Below, piece after piece: positions 25,039-34,593 of a DNA stretch of 64,000 nt. A program made the position numbers and the translations under genes. The notes beneath the pieces were generated by a model. The model ran no database searches. It saw only the letters and a program-made list of their open reading frames with translations, and was not told where the DNA came from. Location: contig NZ_CP011027.1 of the NCBI RefSeq assembly GCF_000238395.3, forward strand, positions 1-64,000. The letters are read 5' to 3'. The DNA is from Pseudoalteromonas arctica A 37-1-2. Its GTDB lineage: Bacteria > Pseudomonadota > Gammaproteobacteria > Enterobacterales > Alteromonadaceae. Every line of letters starts with the position of its first letter. Position 1 is the first letter of the stretch.

Positions 25039-28000
25039 TTGACTAAAGAGCCGTCCGTACATCAACAAACAGAAAAAGGCCATAACGTTTTTGCCAAAGA
25101 TGAAGCATCAGTAGAAATTGTAAGTTTTCAAATAACTGACTTGTCTTCAGACGGGCTAGAAACATTTATTAAAGAGTTTGCTAGGCTAGTAACTCATAGG
25201 TGTTGGTCTAAAGCTCTCATCTTTATAGAAAGTTTGAAAACTGTAGATAAGTTAGATTCAGAATGTAAAAGTCTACTCAAAGTCCTTGAATATAAGCTCC
25301 ACGCGACTCAAGGAAAGCCTTACGATATAGTGCCAGATTTATTTTTAGAGTTAATTGAAAGTGAACGCTCTACTCTTATTGTTAAAGATATTGTCGAAGC
25401 TGCGTATTTACATTTTTTGAATAAGATTTCTTCGGAAAGAGCCTTAAAGCGATACAAGTCAAGTAAGGTTGCCAAGAGTTTATCTAAAGAAACTTATTTT
25501 GAAAAGTTAGCTCAGTTAGAAGAGCTTAACGAGCAAATATCTAAAGGGACTGTTGGAATTAGAGAACAAGACTTATGCTCTTACGTAAGATGTGCTCTGA
25601 GACTTGGCGAGTATGAATTATCCCTCGATCTAGCCAAAGAATTAGTACTTGAACATCCTAACCAAAATAGCACCGTTCTAAACTTACTTTGCAGTGCATA
25701 CAAAGTTCATAATTTGATTGGTACTAAACATTTTTGGATGATAAACCAGTCGCTAATTGACTTACTCATTGAGACAATAGAATCCGTCAAAGCTCTTTCT
25801 TCTAAGATTGATGATGGAAGAGTATTTCAAGCAGCAGCCGTTTTACTTGCTACAACATGGTTTGAGGACGTAGATTTAACAGAGCTTTGTGATGAGCATA
25901 TTGAAGAAGCCGAAAAAGTCATCCCTGACATTAGAACGCGTCTTCAAACCAACATTCCAGTCAATACTAAACCTAGCAATAAACTCCGCGCTCAAAATCC
26001 TGAAGACATAAACGAAAATGATTTTCCTCAATTATCAATGACTTATTTAAAAGGTGGTATTAATAAAAGGCAAGTCAAGAGATGGTTAGACAAAGGTGGT
26101 AACGTAACGGCCTCTAAACCTCAAATCAAGCAATTTATCGAAATTTTTTTAAGTGCCATTGCATTCGATCCGACTGACTTACGAGATAAACAAAAATTAT
26201 CGGATAATCTTGAAAAATACTTAGTTGAATATGAAAAAATTACGCAAGAGATTAACCCCCAAGCACTTTATCAACTTTGTCTAAGCTTGAACCAAATGGG
26301 GTTGAACTATCAAGTTACAAAGATAATAGAACCATTGCTTCCTCAAAAACCTTGGGCTTCTCCAATCATAGATGCTTATTCAGAAGCATTGTTAGGCTCT
26401 GAGCAATTTGAAAAATTAGATTCTTTTCTTGCAAATATGGATAGTGAACAGGATAGCTATCGACTAGCTGCTGTGCGAATCTCAAGGGAGTTTTTATTAC
26501 TTGAATTTGAAAATGCCAACACACTAATTCAAAAATCATTAGCTAGGTATCCGCGATCAAGCTACTTTTGGACTTTGCTAATTCAAAATAGCATTAAGGT
26601 TGGATTACCAGAGAGTGATATTGAAAAAAATATACATGAAATTCCAACGAGTCTGTTTGATGATTACTCATATGAGAAATTACAATTAGTTCAATCTATC
26701 TCGGTGGTAGATGTTGCTTTTGCCGAGTCAATTTTGTTGGAGTGGTTTATTGATGATCCGGCAGGTATCGCAACCCACTTAACTAATATTCATTTTGGAA
26801 CTTTATCTAAATCAGACAAACGTATAGAGCGAAGCTACCCCTCTGATCGTTGTTTCGCAGCCGCAACTTATAGAAAAGGTAAAAAACAATTTACTAAGCT
26901 GTTGGTGGAAGGTTGTGAAACTAATGAGTACCTATTAGATGTTGACAGTCCTCTGGGTGAAATGTTGCTTGAAATGGACGCTGGTGACTCGAATCAGTTA
27001 GGCATGGATACAGTAACCTTAATAGAAAAACTATCTCCAATTGTTGGTGCATTCAGGATTTCTTTAGATATCAGGTCTGCTATCAATGCTGGAAATGACT
27101 GCTTTTATCAGATGACGTTTAATGAGCAGGAAGGAATCGATGGGTTATTAAAACAAATAGATGTTTTCTCAGAGCAAAAACAGTTAATTGAGCCACATAT
27201 TGATGGACAGTTGATACCACTTTTGATGAGAATAAACCGTTCTTTTAAGTACGATATAGTTAAAGGTGCATTTATATACTTAAGCGATAAGGAAAGTAAT
27301 AAGTTCCTTGATTTGTTTTCAGAAGGAGAGCCCATAGTTGATAAACTAGTTTTGGATGCGCTTTCTTTAGTATATTTCAGTTATACTGGCTTGGCTTCTG
27401 CGCTTATAGAGTCAGATATAGAAGTATATGTTTCAGGAGAAACAAAAAATATAGTTCTTACTTGGCTTGAACAAATGGGACGAGAGGATTATTTATCTGT
27501 TGGCAAAGTCGATGGCAATTATTTTAAAAAGACTGCAGAAGATATTGCTAAAGACCAAAATGTTAAGTCGCTTAGAGAGCTGATTGAATACTGTGAAGAA
27601 CTAACACCAATTTCTTTTAACGTACCAGAGCCTTTGCTAAGAATTAAAGACATTTTAGATATTTCACATTATTCCTCTGTGAAGCTTTCTGTCTCTCATG
27701 GTATCCCTATCTTCTGTTTAGATACTACTTTCTGTAATTACTACAGAACGCTAGAGCTGCCAATTGCCAACGTTTATCAGTTGGTCTTAAGGGTTAAAAA
27801 AGGCGCTATAGGTATTGAAGAGAGGTTAGCAAGATGTAATGTATTTTCTCACCTAAGGGTGCCCATTTCTCACACTGATGTAATAAATCTATGTAGATCA
27901 AATGAAACTGGGCAATTCTTAGCTGCTAAGATATTAAAGATGAACTCCAACTCCTATCACTCACCCGAAATAGCACTTCAAGTTTTAACAGAGTGCTGTA

Positions 28001-28311
28001 TCAAGTCAACTTGTACAGCTTATCTAGGTACGTTTGAAAGCCTAGATTTGTCAGAGTGGAAGTTCACTGAAAATATTGTATATGCTTGCTGTAGCTCAGC
28101 AATGCAATGTCTCGAAGGAAAATACTCTGAAAATAAATTTGCCCAGCTAATTGTAGAAATTACGTTTAGATTAAGAGGTCTAAATGATGTTACAAAGCTT
28201 GTTATGGAACTGTTTAGGCGATTTGCGAGTGGCCATTTTCTGGATATTCAAGCTATTGATGAAGAGATAAAAAGACTTGGATTGTTAAGACAAAATCAAC
28301 AAGGGAAATAA
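25039..28311 (+). CDS. Large GapS6b-like protein, helical repeats plus PIN-like region
   Basis: I start this gene at TTG 25039 (AAAGGAAG eight bases upstream, one base after the preceding stop), giving about 1090 aa; a longer frame opens at 25003 inside the preceding gene. The bulk looks like TPR-type helical repeats (for example LRLGEYELSLDLAKELVLEH and SALIFIESLKTVDKL-like segments). Near residue 890 SHGIPIFCLDTTFCNYYRTL has the look of a PIN-domain first strand with its Asp. Size, order and partner fit GapS6b of the GAPS6 defence system; I cannot confirm it. No transmembrane segment is seen. Confidence 0.55.
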   Translation: MTKEPSVHQQTEKGHNVFAKDEASVEIVSFQITDLSSDGLETFIKEFARLVTHRCWSKALIFIESLKTVDKLDSECKSLLKVLEYKLHATQGKPYDIVPDLFLELIESERSTLIVKDIVEAAYLHFLNKISSERALKRYKSSKVAKSLSKETYFEKLAQLEELNEQISKGTVGIREQDLCSYVRCALRLGEYELSLDLAKELVLEHPNQNSTVLNLLCSAYKVHNLIGTKHFWMINQSLIDLLIETIESVKALSSKIDDGRVFQAAAVLLATTWFEDVDLTELCDEHIEEAEKVIPDIRTRLQTNIPVNTKPSNKLRAQNPEDINENDFPQLSMTYLKGGINKRQVKRWLDKGGNVTASKPQIKQFIEIFLSAIAFDPTDLRDKQKLSDNLEKYLVEYEKITQEINPQALYQLCLSLNQMGLNYQVTKIIEPLLPQKPWASPIIDAYSEALLGSEQFEKLDSFLANMDSEQDSYRLAAVRISREFLLLEFENANTLIQKSLARYPRSSYFWTLLIQNSIKVGLPESDIEKNIHEIPTSLFDDYSYEKLQLVQSISVVDVAFAESILLEWFIDDPAGIATHLTNIHFGTLSKSDKRIERSYPSDRCFAAATYRKGKKQFTKLLVEGCETNEYLLDVDSPLGEMLLEMDAGDSNQLGMDTVTLIEKLSPIVGAFRISLDIRSAINAGNDCFYQMTFNEQEGIDGLLKQIDVFSEQKQLIEPHIDGQLIPLLMRINRSFKYDIVKGAFIYLSDKESNKFLDLFSEGEPIVDKLVLDALSLVYFSYTGLASALIESDIEVYVSGETKNIVLTWLEQMGREDYLSVGKVDGNYFKKTAEDIAKDQNVKSLRELIEYCEELTPISFNVPEPLLRIKDILDISHYSSVKLSVSHGIPIFCLDTTFCNYYRTLELPIANVYQLVLRVKKGAIGIEERLARCNVFSHLRVPISHTDVINLCRSNETGQFLAAKILKMNSNSYHSPEIALQVLTECCIKSTCTAYLGTFESLDLSEWKFTENIVYACCSSAMQCLEGKYSENKFAQLIVEITFRLRGLNDVTKLVMELFRRFASGHFLDIQAIDEEIKRLGLLRQNQQGK

Positions 28312-28441
28312 TAGTCTCTCCAAAAGATTCAAAACAACTTTAGCAACTTAAATTTACCGAATGACAACTTTACTTGCTAAATAGAGTATTGTGTTTAGCT
28401 ATTGCTGGGATCGTAATGAGTCAGTCAGAATGACTGTTTAT

Positions 28442-28477
28442 GGGGTTTTGCGCCCATCCCCTCGAAATTAACCTTAG
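28442..28477 (+). repeat. Tn3-family terminal inverted repeat (fragmentary transposon)
   Basis: The 36 bp from GGGGTTTTGCGCCCATCCCC to AACCTTAG are identical to 58605-58640, where they form the left end of the tnpA-mer transposon. Start with GGGG and end in TTAG are typical of Tn3-family ends. Here the stop codon of the resolvase fragment lies inside it. Confidence 0.75.
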
Positions 28478-28815
28478 TCTAAATTTTTAAGCTTTTTTCT
28501 AACTCTAATTACCGTACTTCGACTAACTCCAACTGCTTCAGCCGTTTTATTAATACTAAATCCAGCTTCAGTAAACGAGGCAATCCTATCATGAGCCTCT
28601 AAATCAGGCTGACGACCGTGATAAAGTCCCTTTTGCTGTGCTTTTACAATACCTTCTTTTTGCTTACGTTCACGTTCTCGATATTCTTTATATGCACTGG
28701 CCGCTAATATTTCTAACAGCATATTATTAATAGCACTAAGTATTGATCTCATAAAATCATCACTTGGAAAACTGCCAAATGTTAAATGACTGGTTGGTAG
28801 ATCTAAACTAACGCT
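28474..28815 (-). pseudogene. tnpR: Serine resolvase (tnpR) C-terminal fragment
   Basis: The frame reads LPTSHLTFGSFPSDDFMRSI, then ASAYKEYRERERKQKEGIVK and AQQKGLYHGRQPDLEAHD, and ends with a helix-turn-helix FSINKTAEAVGVSRSTVIRV. This is the end of the catalytic domain plus DNA-binding tail of a Tn3-type resolvase. The catalytic Ser half is lost because an IS66 fragment joins at about 28815. The open frame upstream to 28923 is read from the IS66 in the wrong frame. Confidence 0.8.
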
Positions 28816-29313
28816 TGGCTTAAAGGATCGAGAGATAGGGTATCGCTGACAATAATACTTAACCCATTGATTGATTTTCGCATGTCGGTGAATCCCGTGA
28901 CCAAGTAAACTTGGTGGGTGCAAGGTGTCACAGTACGCTCAATAATTTGGCGAGTGCTTGGTGCGCTAATGTCGACTCGAAGTCTATTTGATAGCCGTTT
29001 GGTGTGGTGAGTTTAATGATTGAAGGGTGTGTAAAGGCTTGCTCATGAATAACAAACGGGATCACCTGTTGCTTTTTAACCCTTATCGTTTCGTCAGAAA
29101 GGCGTTTACGCCAAACATAGAAAGTCGATGCGTTAATGTTGTTATCACGACAAAATTGAATGATGGCTAAACCACTCGATTTTTGCTGCTCAAAAATGCC
29201 TTGCCAGTGTTTTATTTTTTGCTGTTTATTCATAATTACCTCAGGTTAATATGCTGAGTAAATTATGCATAGGTAGCATTAATATTGGTATGTGGGTTTA
29301 ATTGCGCGCTTAC
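28816..29313 (-). mobile_element. IS66 fragment (end, tnpA and start of tnpB)
   Basis: The outer end is GTAAGCGCG on the minus strand (29305-29313). It contains intact tnpA and the first 39 codons of tnpB (28931 down to 28816, through SLDPLSQA), identical or nearly so to the element at 5616-7865. It stops abruptly against the resolvase fragment. Confidence 0.85.
28928..29233 (-). CDS. tnpA: IS66 accessory protein TnpA (Orf1), intact
   Basis: The 101-aa product MNKQQKIKHWQGIFEQQKSS has the helix-turn-helix ASTFYVWRKRLSDE and matches the copy at 5696 without its 16-bp deletion. Its stop overlaps the GTG of the truncated tnpB. In this fragment it is unlikely to support transposition. Confidence 0.85.
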   Translation of the reverse strand: MNKQQKIKHWQGIFEQQKSSGLAIIQFCRDNNINASTFYVWRKRLSDETIRVKKQQVIPFVIHEQAFTHPSIIKLTTPNGYQIDFESTLAHQALAKLLSVL

Positions 29314-29697
29314 CCTTATTTTCAAGCAAGAGTTTCCTGACACTATGAATATTGACTTATGCTAAACAGTATAAGCTATTACAAAATAAAAATATTTTTT
29401 AAAAATTTAATATTATATTGTAAAAAATGAAATGCGTTTCACTCACATAGATTAGGTGGAAAAATTAACTATGCCACTATAATTTCACACTGCTAAGTGT
29501 GAGAAAACGTATTATTCTGAGTTAGAAACGGCCTAGTGAAAGCAGGGAATTCTACATTGAGTATTCACTATTTCACCGATTGCGCGTGAAGCTACGATAA
29601 AAATCGCTGATTTGAGCGCGCCAAATCCGTTCACTGGTTGTCATTTTAACGCGTAAAACAGCCTTAAATTTGGTAAAAAAGTGCCTGACCACATAAT
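29314..29697. other. Intergenic region upstream of the repeat pair
   Basis: No gene is seen. The sequence is AT-rich and contains AGTGTGAGAAAACG-like motifs but no clear repeat. Confidence 0.3.
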
Positions 29698-29894
29698 AAA
29701 AAAGTGTATTTTTTCACTTTTTCATCTCAGACTTTTAGCTGCTAAGACTCTATTAAATAGCCATATTGAGACACGGTGAATCCTTTTTTATGGGCATTAT
29801 TTAATATGTTGGCATATTAAAAAGTGAATTTTTACACTTTTTTATCTCAGACTTTTAGTGTGCTAGCGTGTCGTAAATAGCCAGATTGAGACAC
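29698..29894. repeat. Pair of about 77-bp direct repeats, 120-bp offset (old replicon control region?)
   Basis: Copies at 29698-29774 and 29818-29894 share a perfect hairpin (AAAAAGTG, 8 nt, CACTTTTT), ATCTCAGACTTTTAG, and AAATAGCCA-ATTGAGACAC. More GTCTCA motifs follow at 29927-29960. The location downstream of a rep fragment suggests an incompatibility or origin region. Confidence 0.65.
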
Positions 29895-30095
29895 TTCTCA
29901 CTCGCATTTTTCACGATTAAAACTGTCTCAAATGTTAAAAATTAGACGTTTTTCTGTCTCATTTAAAAAGCCAAATAGCGCGCAAAGCCTTGCTGTGTAA
30001 GGGCTGTCGGGGAGGGTGGTGTTTTCTTCTAATCTTAGCCTGGGTTAAAGTTTGTAAAATGATAAAAGAAGATGCGATTAAAGTATCCAAGCAAC

Positions 30096-30329
30096 TCACT
30101 GAACCATAGCCTTGGAGAAAGCAGAGGCAGCCCTTTTTATGTCTCTGTATGGATTTTCCGACTCAATAAAAATTTCTTGCCACTCACTTGCAAAAATTGT
30201 TACTGGGTTGGAGATGCCAAACAAATAACTTAGAGGCTCTAATTTCGACAATGCTAATGTTCTCAAGCGCATGGCGCTGAGAGGCATATTATAGGAAGCA
30301 TTAATTAATTTGTTAGGCATATTAATCAT
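30096..30329 (-). pseudogene. Rep_3-type replication initiator, N-terminal fragment
   Basis: The frame reads INMPNKLINASYNMPLSAMR then LRTLALSKLEPL, which matches the opening of RepB/Rep_3 initiators (KSNxLIxASYxLxxxExRLxL). It ends after 77 aa, whereas such proteins have around 250-400 residues, and no continuation is seen downstream. It marks a second, inactivated replicon. Confidence 0.55.
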
Positions 30330-30710
30330 GGTAATACTTTTCTCCTGAAGTGAATTTTTTATATCTTTTCACTTATCGAAACTAAAGTAACGACCATTTG
30401 ACCATATTTACGTTTTTTACACTTAGCACCTTATTGAACACCATTTTAATGGTTTAACGCACCAAAATTGCATATATTACATACCTTAATAACTCCATTA
30501 ATATGCCGGTTAACAATGTTATGGGACAGATTAAGAGTCAAATCATCAAAACAAAAACAAGTTTAACTTTTCTATATCTGGTTATCGCTCAAAGCTGTCA
30601 TTCTTCTTCTAAATTCCAACTTTAAGCTATCTGATCTACCCAATAGCGCCAAGTGCTCCATCTAAATCTAATGAGCCAAAGCGAGTTAATTTAGGTGGTG
30701 GTGAAAGGCG
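30330..30710. other. Region upstream of the rep fragment
   Basis: No gene is seen. GGTTATCGCTCAAAGCTGTC at about 30582-30601 is the complement of a boundary motif found near 34330. Confidence 0.35.
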
Positions 30711-30731
30711 CACCACCACGAAGTGGTGGCT

Positions 30732-31151
30732 TTAATCAAATCCTTCCTGCTGAGCTAAATATTGCTTCACGATTTCAAGTGGTGCACCTCCGCAACTAAC
30801 CAGACAATAACTTCTGCTGTAAAAAACTGGCTTCCAGTAAAACTCACCCAAGTGTTCGGAAAACTCCTTTCGCACAAGTCTTGATGTAGCAGTTTTTAAA
30901 CTGTTCACCATTTTACTTGGTTGCATCTTGGGATTAGCAGAAATTAAAAGGTGAAGGTGATCTGACTCACCATTGCACTCCAAAAGCTCACAATCCCAAG
31001 ATTTTAACAACCTTTTGTACTGAGATTCTAAGTACGCGGCAACCTCTGGCGTGATACAGCGATGACGATATTTAGTTACAAGAACTAAATGATAGTGAAT
31101 ATTATAAACGCTGTGATACAGCGTTTTTAGGGCTTGTTTTTTCATAACCAC
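30732..31151 (-). CDS. tnpA: IS200/IS605 HUH transposase TnpA
   Basis: The 139-aa protein is complete. It has YHLVLVTKYRHRCITPEVAA at the N-terminus, the HUH pair in ESDHLHLLIS near residue 66, and the catalytic Tyr region YSRSYCLVSCGGAPLEIVKQ near residue 112. It moves single-stranded DNA by a Y1 mechanism. The start is 18 bp from the divergent tnpB start. A dead relative is at 5398-5568. Confidence 0.9.
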   Translation of the reverse strand: MVMKKQALKTLYHSVYNIHYHLVLVTKYRHRCITPEVAAYLESQYKRLLKSWDCELLECNGESDHLHLLISANPKMQPSKMVNSLKTATSRLVRKEFSEHLGEFYWKPVFYSRSYCLVSCGGAPLEIVKQYLAQQEGFD

Positions 31152-31169
31152 TAAATATAATTAGTTGTT

Positions 31170-32374
31170 ATGAAAAAAGCAATCCGTAAAGTTACATATA
31201 AAATGAAACCATCAGTTTCTCAAGAAGAATCGCTGATGGATTTGTTTGTCCACCATCACCAGTTGTACAACTGGGCTTTACGTGATCGCATCGAAACATA
31301 TCGTGATTCTAATTACAGTCTTAATTTTCACGAACAGTGCAAAATCAACACTCTGTGGCGTAATAATCGTAAAGCGCATGGCATTTTCAATGCTAATGCT
31401 CAGAGTGAGCAAGTCACATTAAAACGTGTTGCACTGGCTTTTGACGGTTTTTTTAGACGGCTCAAAAAAGGTGATAAGAAAGCTGGATTCCCACGTTTTA
31501 AACCATTTCAACGCTTTAAAGGTTGGGGCTACAAGGCTCATGGTGATGGTTGGAAGCTCAACCTGAAAGAAAAAAAGCATGGTGCTGTTTATTTGGCTGA
31601 TGTTGGTATCGTTAAGATCCGAGGTAAAGCTAGAAACACAGGAGGCAAGCCGAAATCATCCGAAAGAATGGTGAGTGGTTCATTTCAGTTTCAATGGAGT
31701 ATGACACCATTGAGAGAAACTGTGGCACTAAAGCTGTTGGCTTGGATTGGGGTGTTTCTCATTACTTTTCGACTATCGATCAGGATGGTAATTTTGAGCA
31801 AGTCGAAAACCCCCGTTACCTCAGAAACAGCAAAGAGCGATTAACCTCTTTACAGCGTGACCTCGCGTTAGCGAAAAAAGGCACTCGCACCCAGCGAAAA
31901 TTAAAGCATCAAATTGCCAAACTCCACCAGAAAATCGCCCGTCAAAGACTCGATTTTACTCATAAAGAAACTGCAAAATTAGTTGAAGTGGCGGCATTGA
32001 TCGCCACCGAAAAACTCACCGTTAAGAACATGACTCGCAGTGCCAAAGGTACTGTCGAGAAAAACGGAAAAATGGTGAAACAAAAGGCTGGTCTGAATCG
32101 GGAAATTCTGAACACCGCGCCAGCCATGACTCTTAATTTACTGCGATACAAAGCGGAAGAAGCTAGTAGCGAATTTGTTGAAGTACCAACAAAGCAAGTT
32201 AAGCCAAGTCAAACCTGCCCAGACTGCGGAGCTAAGAAGAAGAAATCCTTAGCAGACCGCTGGCACTCATGCGAATGTGGTTGTGAGAAGCCCCGCGATG
32301 TAGCCAGTGCGCAAGTTAACTTAAACTGGGCGTTAGGTATTCAGGCTGGGAACCAGCCTAAAAAGGTAGCTTAG
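31170..32374 (+). pseudogene. tnpB: IS605 TnpB RNA-guided nuclease, one frameshift
   Basis: The first frame (to 31844) gives the N-terminal part MKKAIRKVTYKMKPSVSQEE with FFRRLKKGDKKAGFPRFKPF. Near 31650 the frame must shift by one base to continue EIIRKNGEWFISVSMEYDTI into the RuvC core: AVGLDWGVSHY (first Asp), ATEKLTVKNMTRSAKG (Glu), zinc ribbon CPDCGAKKK and CECGCEKPRDVASAQVNLNW (last Asp). All catalytic residues are present, so only the shift inactivates it. Whether it is a true mutation or a sequence error cannot be told. Confidence 0.85.
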
Positions 32375-32412
32375 GCTTTCTTTTTGAAACACCTTCAAAA
32401 CGCGCAGCGTTT

Positions 32413-32662
32413 AGTGGGAGTTGTTCATCAAACTTAAAAGCCTACTCTTTACTATGTTTATGCGAATTCAGCTTTACCTCTACTTATTAAAATGTACCTT
32501 TTAGAAAGTAGAGCCTGTGATATAATAAATATCGAGTCAACACCATCAGAATTTAAAATTAGAAGCTGTAATTTAGGTGTGATACTGGGCAAAATAAACA
32601 CAGATAATATGTCCGTACTTCATTATGTAGGGTTGTTCTAAACACACAAACTTAAACTAAGT
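32413..32662. other. Upstream region of the recombinase gene
   Basis: No gene is seen. It would be a likely place for the attachment or promoter region of the recombinase operon, but no palindrome stands out. Confidence 0.3.
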
Positions 32663-33697
32663 ATGGAGCAAAAGCACAAAGTTACTTTGAGGCATCAAAA
32701 AATGCACGAACAAAACAATGATGAAAATACCGAAGTCACATTTCTCCCTGCAGAGCGTACTTTTGAAGTATTAAGTGCGGAGGCTGCTGGCACTGGTGTA
32801 AATGGTATTGAAAAAAATCCTGCTGTTTCATACTTAATGGGCTTAAGGGCTGAAAGTAGCCGGCTAGCCATGAGGTCGTTTTTAAACAACATAGCTAAAA
32901 TGATGGGCTATCATGATTTAAGAACCTGTCCTTGGGGTATGCTTGAGCGGCACCATGTACAGGCAGTTTTGACCATGCTCACTGATGCGGGAAAAGCACC
33001 GGCCACTATAAATAATTACTTGGCGGCAATAAAAGGTGTAGCCGTAGAGGCATGGACACTTAAGCTTATTAGCACCGATACTTACCAACATATCAAGTTA
33101 GTTAAGTCGGTTAGAGGGTCAAGAATACCTAAAGGTAGAGCCCTGGCCCCTGCTGAAGTTAAGAAATTATTTTTCACATGTGAAAGTGATAAGTCTGCTA
33201 TTGGGGTTAGAGATAACGCTATTTTATCTGTTTTAGTCGGGTGCGGATTACGAAGAGCTGAAGTTGTATCCCTTGATTTTTCTCATTATAACCGGCATAA
33301 CCGCTCGCTAAAAGTGCTAGGTAAAGGTAATAAAGAGCGCATGGCCTACTTGCCAGATGGCGCATTTCAAAGGCTTGAAAGCTGGATTGAGGAAGTGCGA
33401 AGTGATATTCCAGGGCCACTATTTAGTCGTGTTCGTAGATACGATGATGTTACCTCAGAGCGCATGACTAGCCAGGCAATTTACCATATTTTAAACAGTA
33501 GATCTGTCGAGGCCGGTATAGAAAAGTGTGCCCCGCATGACCTAAGAAGGACATTCGCTTCGTCAATGCTAGAGAACGGCGAAGATCTAATTACAGTTAA
33601 AGATGCAATGGGCCATGCAAGCTTAGCAACAACGCAAAAATATGACTTTAGGGGTGATGAACGCCTAAGAGCAGCGAGTAAACGCTTAGATATTTAG
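32663..33697 (+). CDS. Tyrosine recombinase (site-specific integrase)
   Basis: The 344-aa protein has an N-terminal SAM-like core-binding domain (NYLAAIKGVAVEAWTLKLIS near residue 115) and a catalytic domain with all key residues: Arg in LVGCGLRRAEVVSLDF near 195, Lys in LGKGNKERM, HDLRRTFASSML near 290 and GHASLATTQKYDFRG with the nucleophilic Tyr near 330. It could move the surrounding cargo or resolve plasmid dimers. An ATG at 32702 is an alternative start. The next gene begins 8 bp after its stop. Confidence 0.88.
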   Translation: MEQKHKVTLRHQKMHEQNNDENTEVTFLPAERTFEVLSAEAAGTGVNGIEKNPAVSYLMGLRAESSRLAMRSFLNNIAKMMGYHDLRTCPWGMLERHHVQAVLTMLTDAGKAPATINNYLAAIKGVAVEAWTLKLISTDTYQHIKLVKSVRGSRIPKGRALAPAEVKKLFFTCESDKSAIGVRDNAILSVLVGCGLRRAEVVSLDFSHYNRHNRSLKVLGKGNKERMAYLPDGAFQRLESWIEEVRSDIPGPLFSRVRRYDDVTSERMTSQAIYHILNSRSVEAGIEKCAPHDLRRTFASSMLENGEDLITVKDAMGHASLATTQKYDFRGDERLRAASKRLDI

Positions 33698-33705
33698 GGG
33701 GAAGA

Positions 33706-34197
33706 ATGTCACAACAGAACAATTTTGGTGAAGCACTTACATTTTATGCAGATAGGCACCCAGAACCATTAAAGCGCACAGCTATGAACGTTCAGTACAC
33801 ATCTAGTCGGCTTGGCTTGCAGACGTTAAGTATTGAAATGACTACTATTAACTCCCCTGGTGAATCACCAGACTGGGCAAGTAAAACGATAATTCAGTTG
33901 ACTAAAAGCGAGTTAACCGGGTTGTGCGGCGTGTTATTTGGCTTGAAAAGCGAAGTAAAAGCTTCATTTCATGGCGAGAATAAAAACAAAGGGATGGCAG
34001 TTTATAATAATGGTGCACAGGGGGCTGCTGTCACTATTTCAGTCGCTGGCCGACACTTACATCACTTTTTATCACCCGATGATAGACTTGAATTAGGGGT
34101 TTTTACTTTACGCAGATTGTCGGACGCATGGAAAGTTACACCGTCTGATACCTTAGCAATATTACGTCAAAATGAGTTGATAAGAAGAAGCCAGTAA
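33706..34197 (+). CDS. Hypothetical protein in operon with the recombinase
   Basis: The 163-aa protein (MSQQNNFGEALTFYADRHPE) was not recognised. It is soluble, with a beta-rich middle (GAQGAAVTISVAGRHLHHFL) and a C-terminal helix (DTLAILRQNELIRRSQ). GGGGAAG precedes the ATG, and it follows the recombinase by 8 bp, so the two are probably co-transcribed. It may be a directionality or accessory factor, but that is only a guess from position. Confidence 0.55.
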   Translation: MSQQNNFGEALTFYADRHPEPLKRTAMNVQYTSSRLGLQTLSIEMTTINSPGESPDWASKTIIQLTKSELTGLCGVLFGLKSEVKASFHGENKNKGMAVYNNGAQGAAVTISVAGRHLHHFLSPDDRLELGVFTLRRLSDAWKVTPSDTLAILRQNELIRRSQ

Positions 34198-34593
34198 TGA
34201 AAGACATTCCTTATGTGGGTAACTATCATATCGGAGGACAATAAAGTTCGAAACTTTTCGATGCTATTTGTCGCAGTCTGCCTTTTGTTCTAACAAGCTT
34301 TTGCCCCAAACGTGTTAAAGTAATTACTTTATAGGACGGCTTTGAGCGATAACCGGACATTGAAAAAGTTAAATTTATTCCTGTGTTTTTGAGTAGAAGC
34401 CTAATTTTATACGATAACATTATTAATCGCCGCTTTGGTGCAAAATAACAAGCTTAATTTCTCGCTATTTTAATTCTTGTTTACAAAAGTAATTATTGAT
34501 GAAATTATTCGTGTATGTAATATATGCCGTTTTGGTGTGTTAAGAACCACCAAAACAGTGTTCAATAAGCTGTTAGCAATCAAGGAGGGTTAG
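34198..34593. other. Intergenic boundary sequence
   Basis: No gene is seen. GGAGGACAATAAAGTTCGAA near 34233 resembles 22480, and GGACGGCTTTGAGCGATAAC near 34333 belongs to a motif shared with 41569 and, inverted, 30585. Confidence 0.4.

Larger units (their letters stand above)
30711..32412. mobile_element. IS605-type element (tnpA and frameshifted tnpB)
   Basis: Divergent tnpA and tnpB are bounded by hairpins: CACCACCAC-GAA-GTGGTGG at 30711-30729 on the left and AAACGC-GCA-GCGTTT at 32398-32412 on the right. Such subterminal hairpins are what IS200/IS605 TnpA recognises. The right end after tnpB is where the guide (omega) RNA would lie. Confidence 0.75.
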
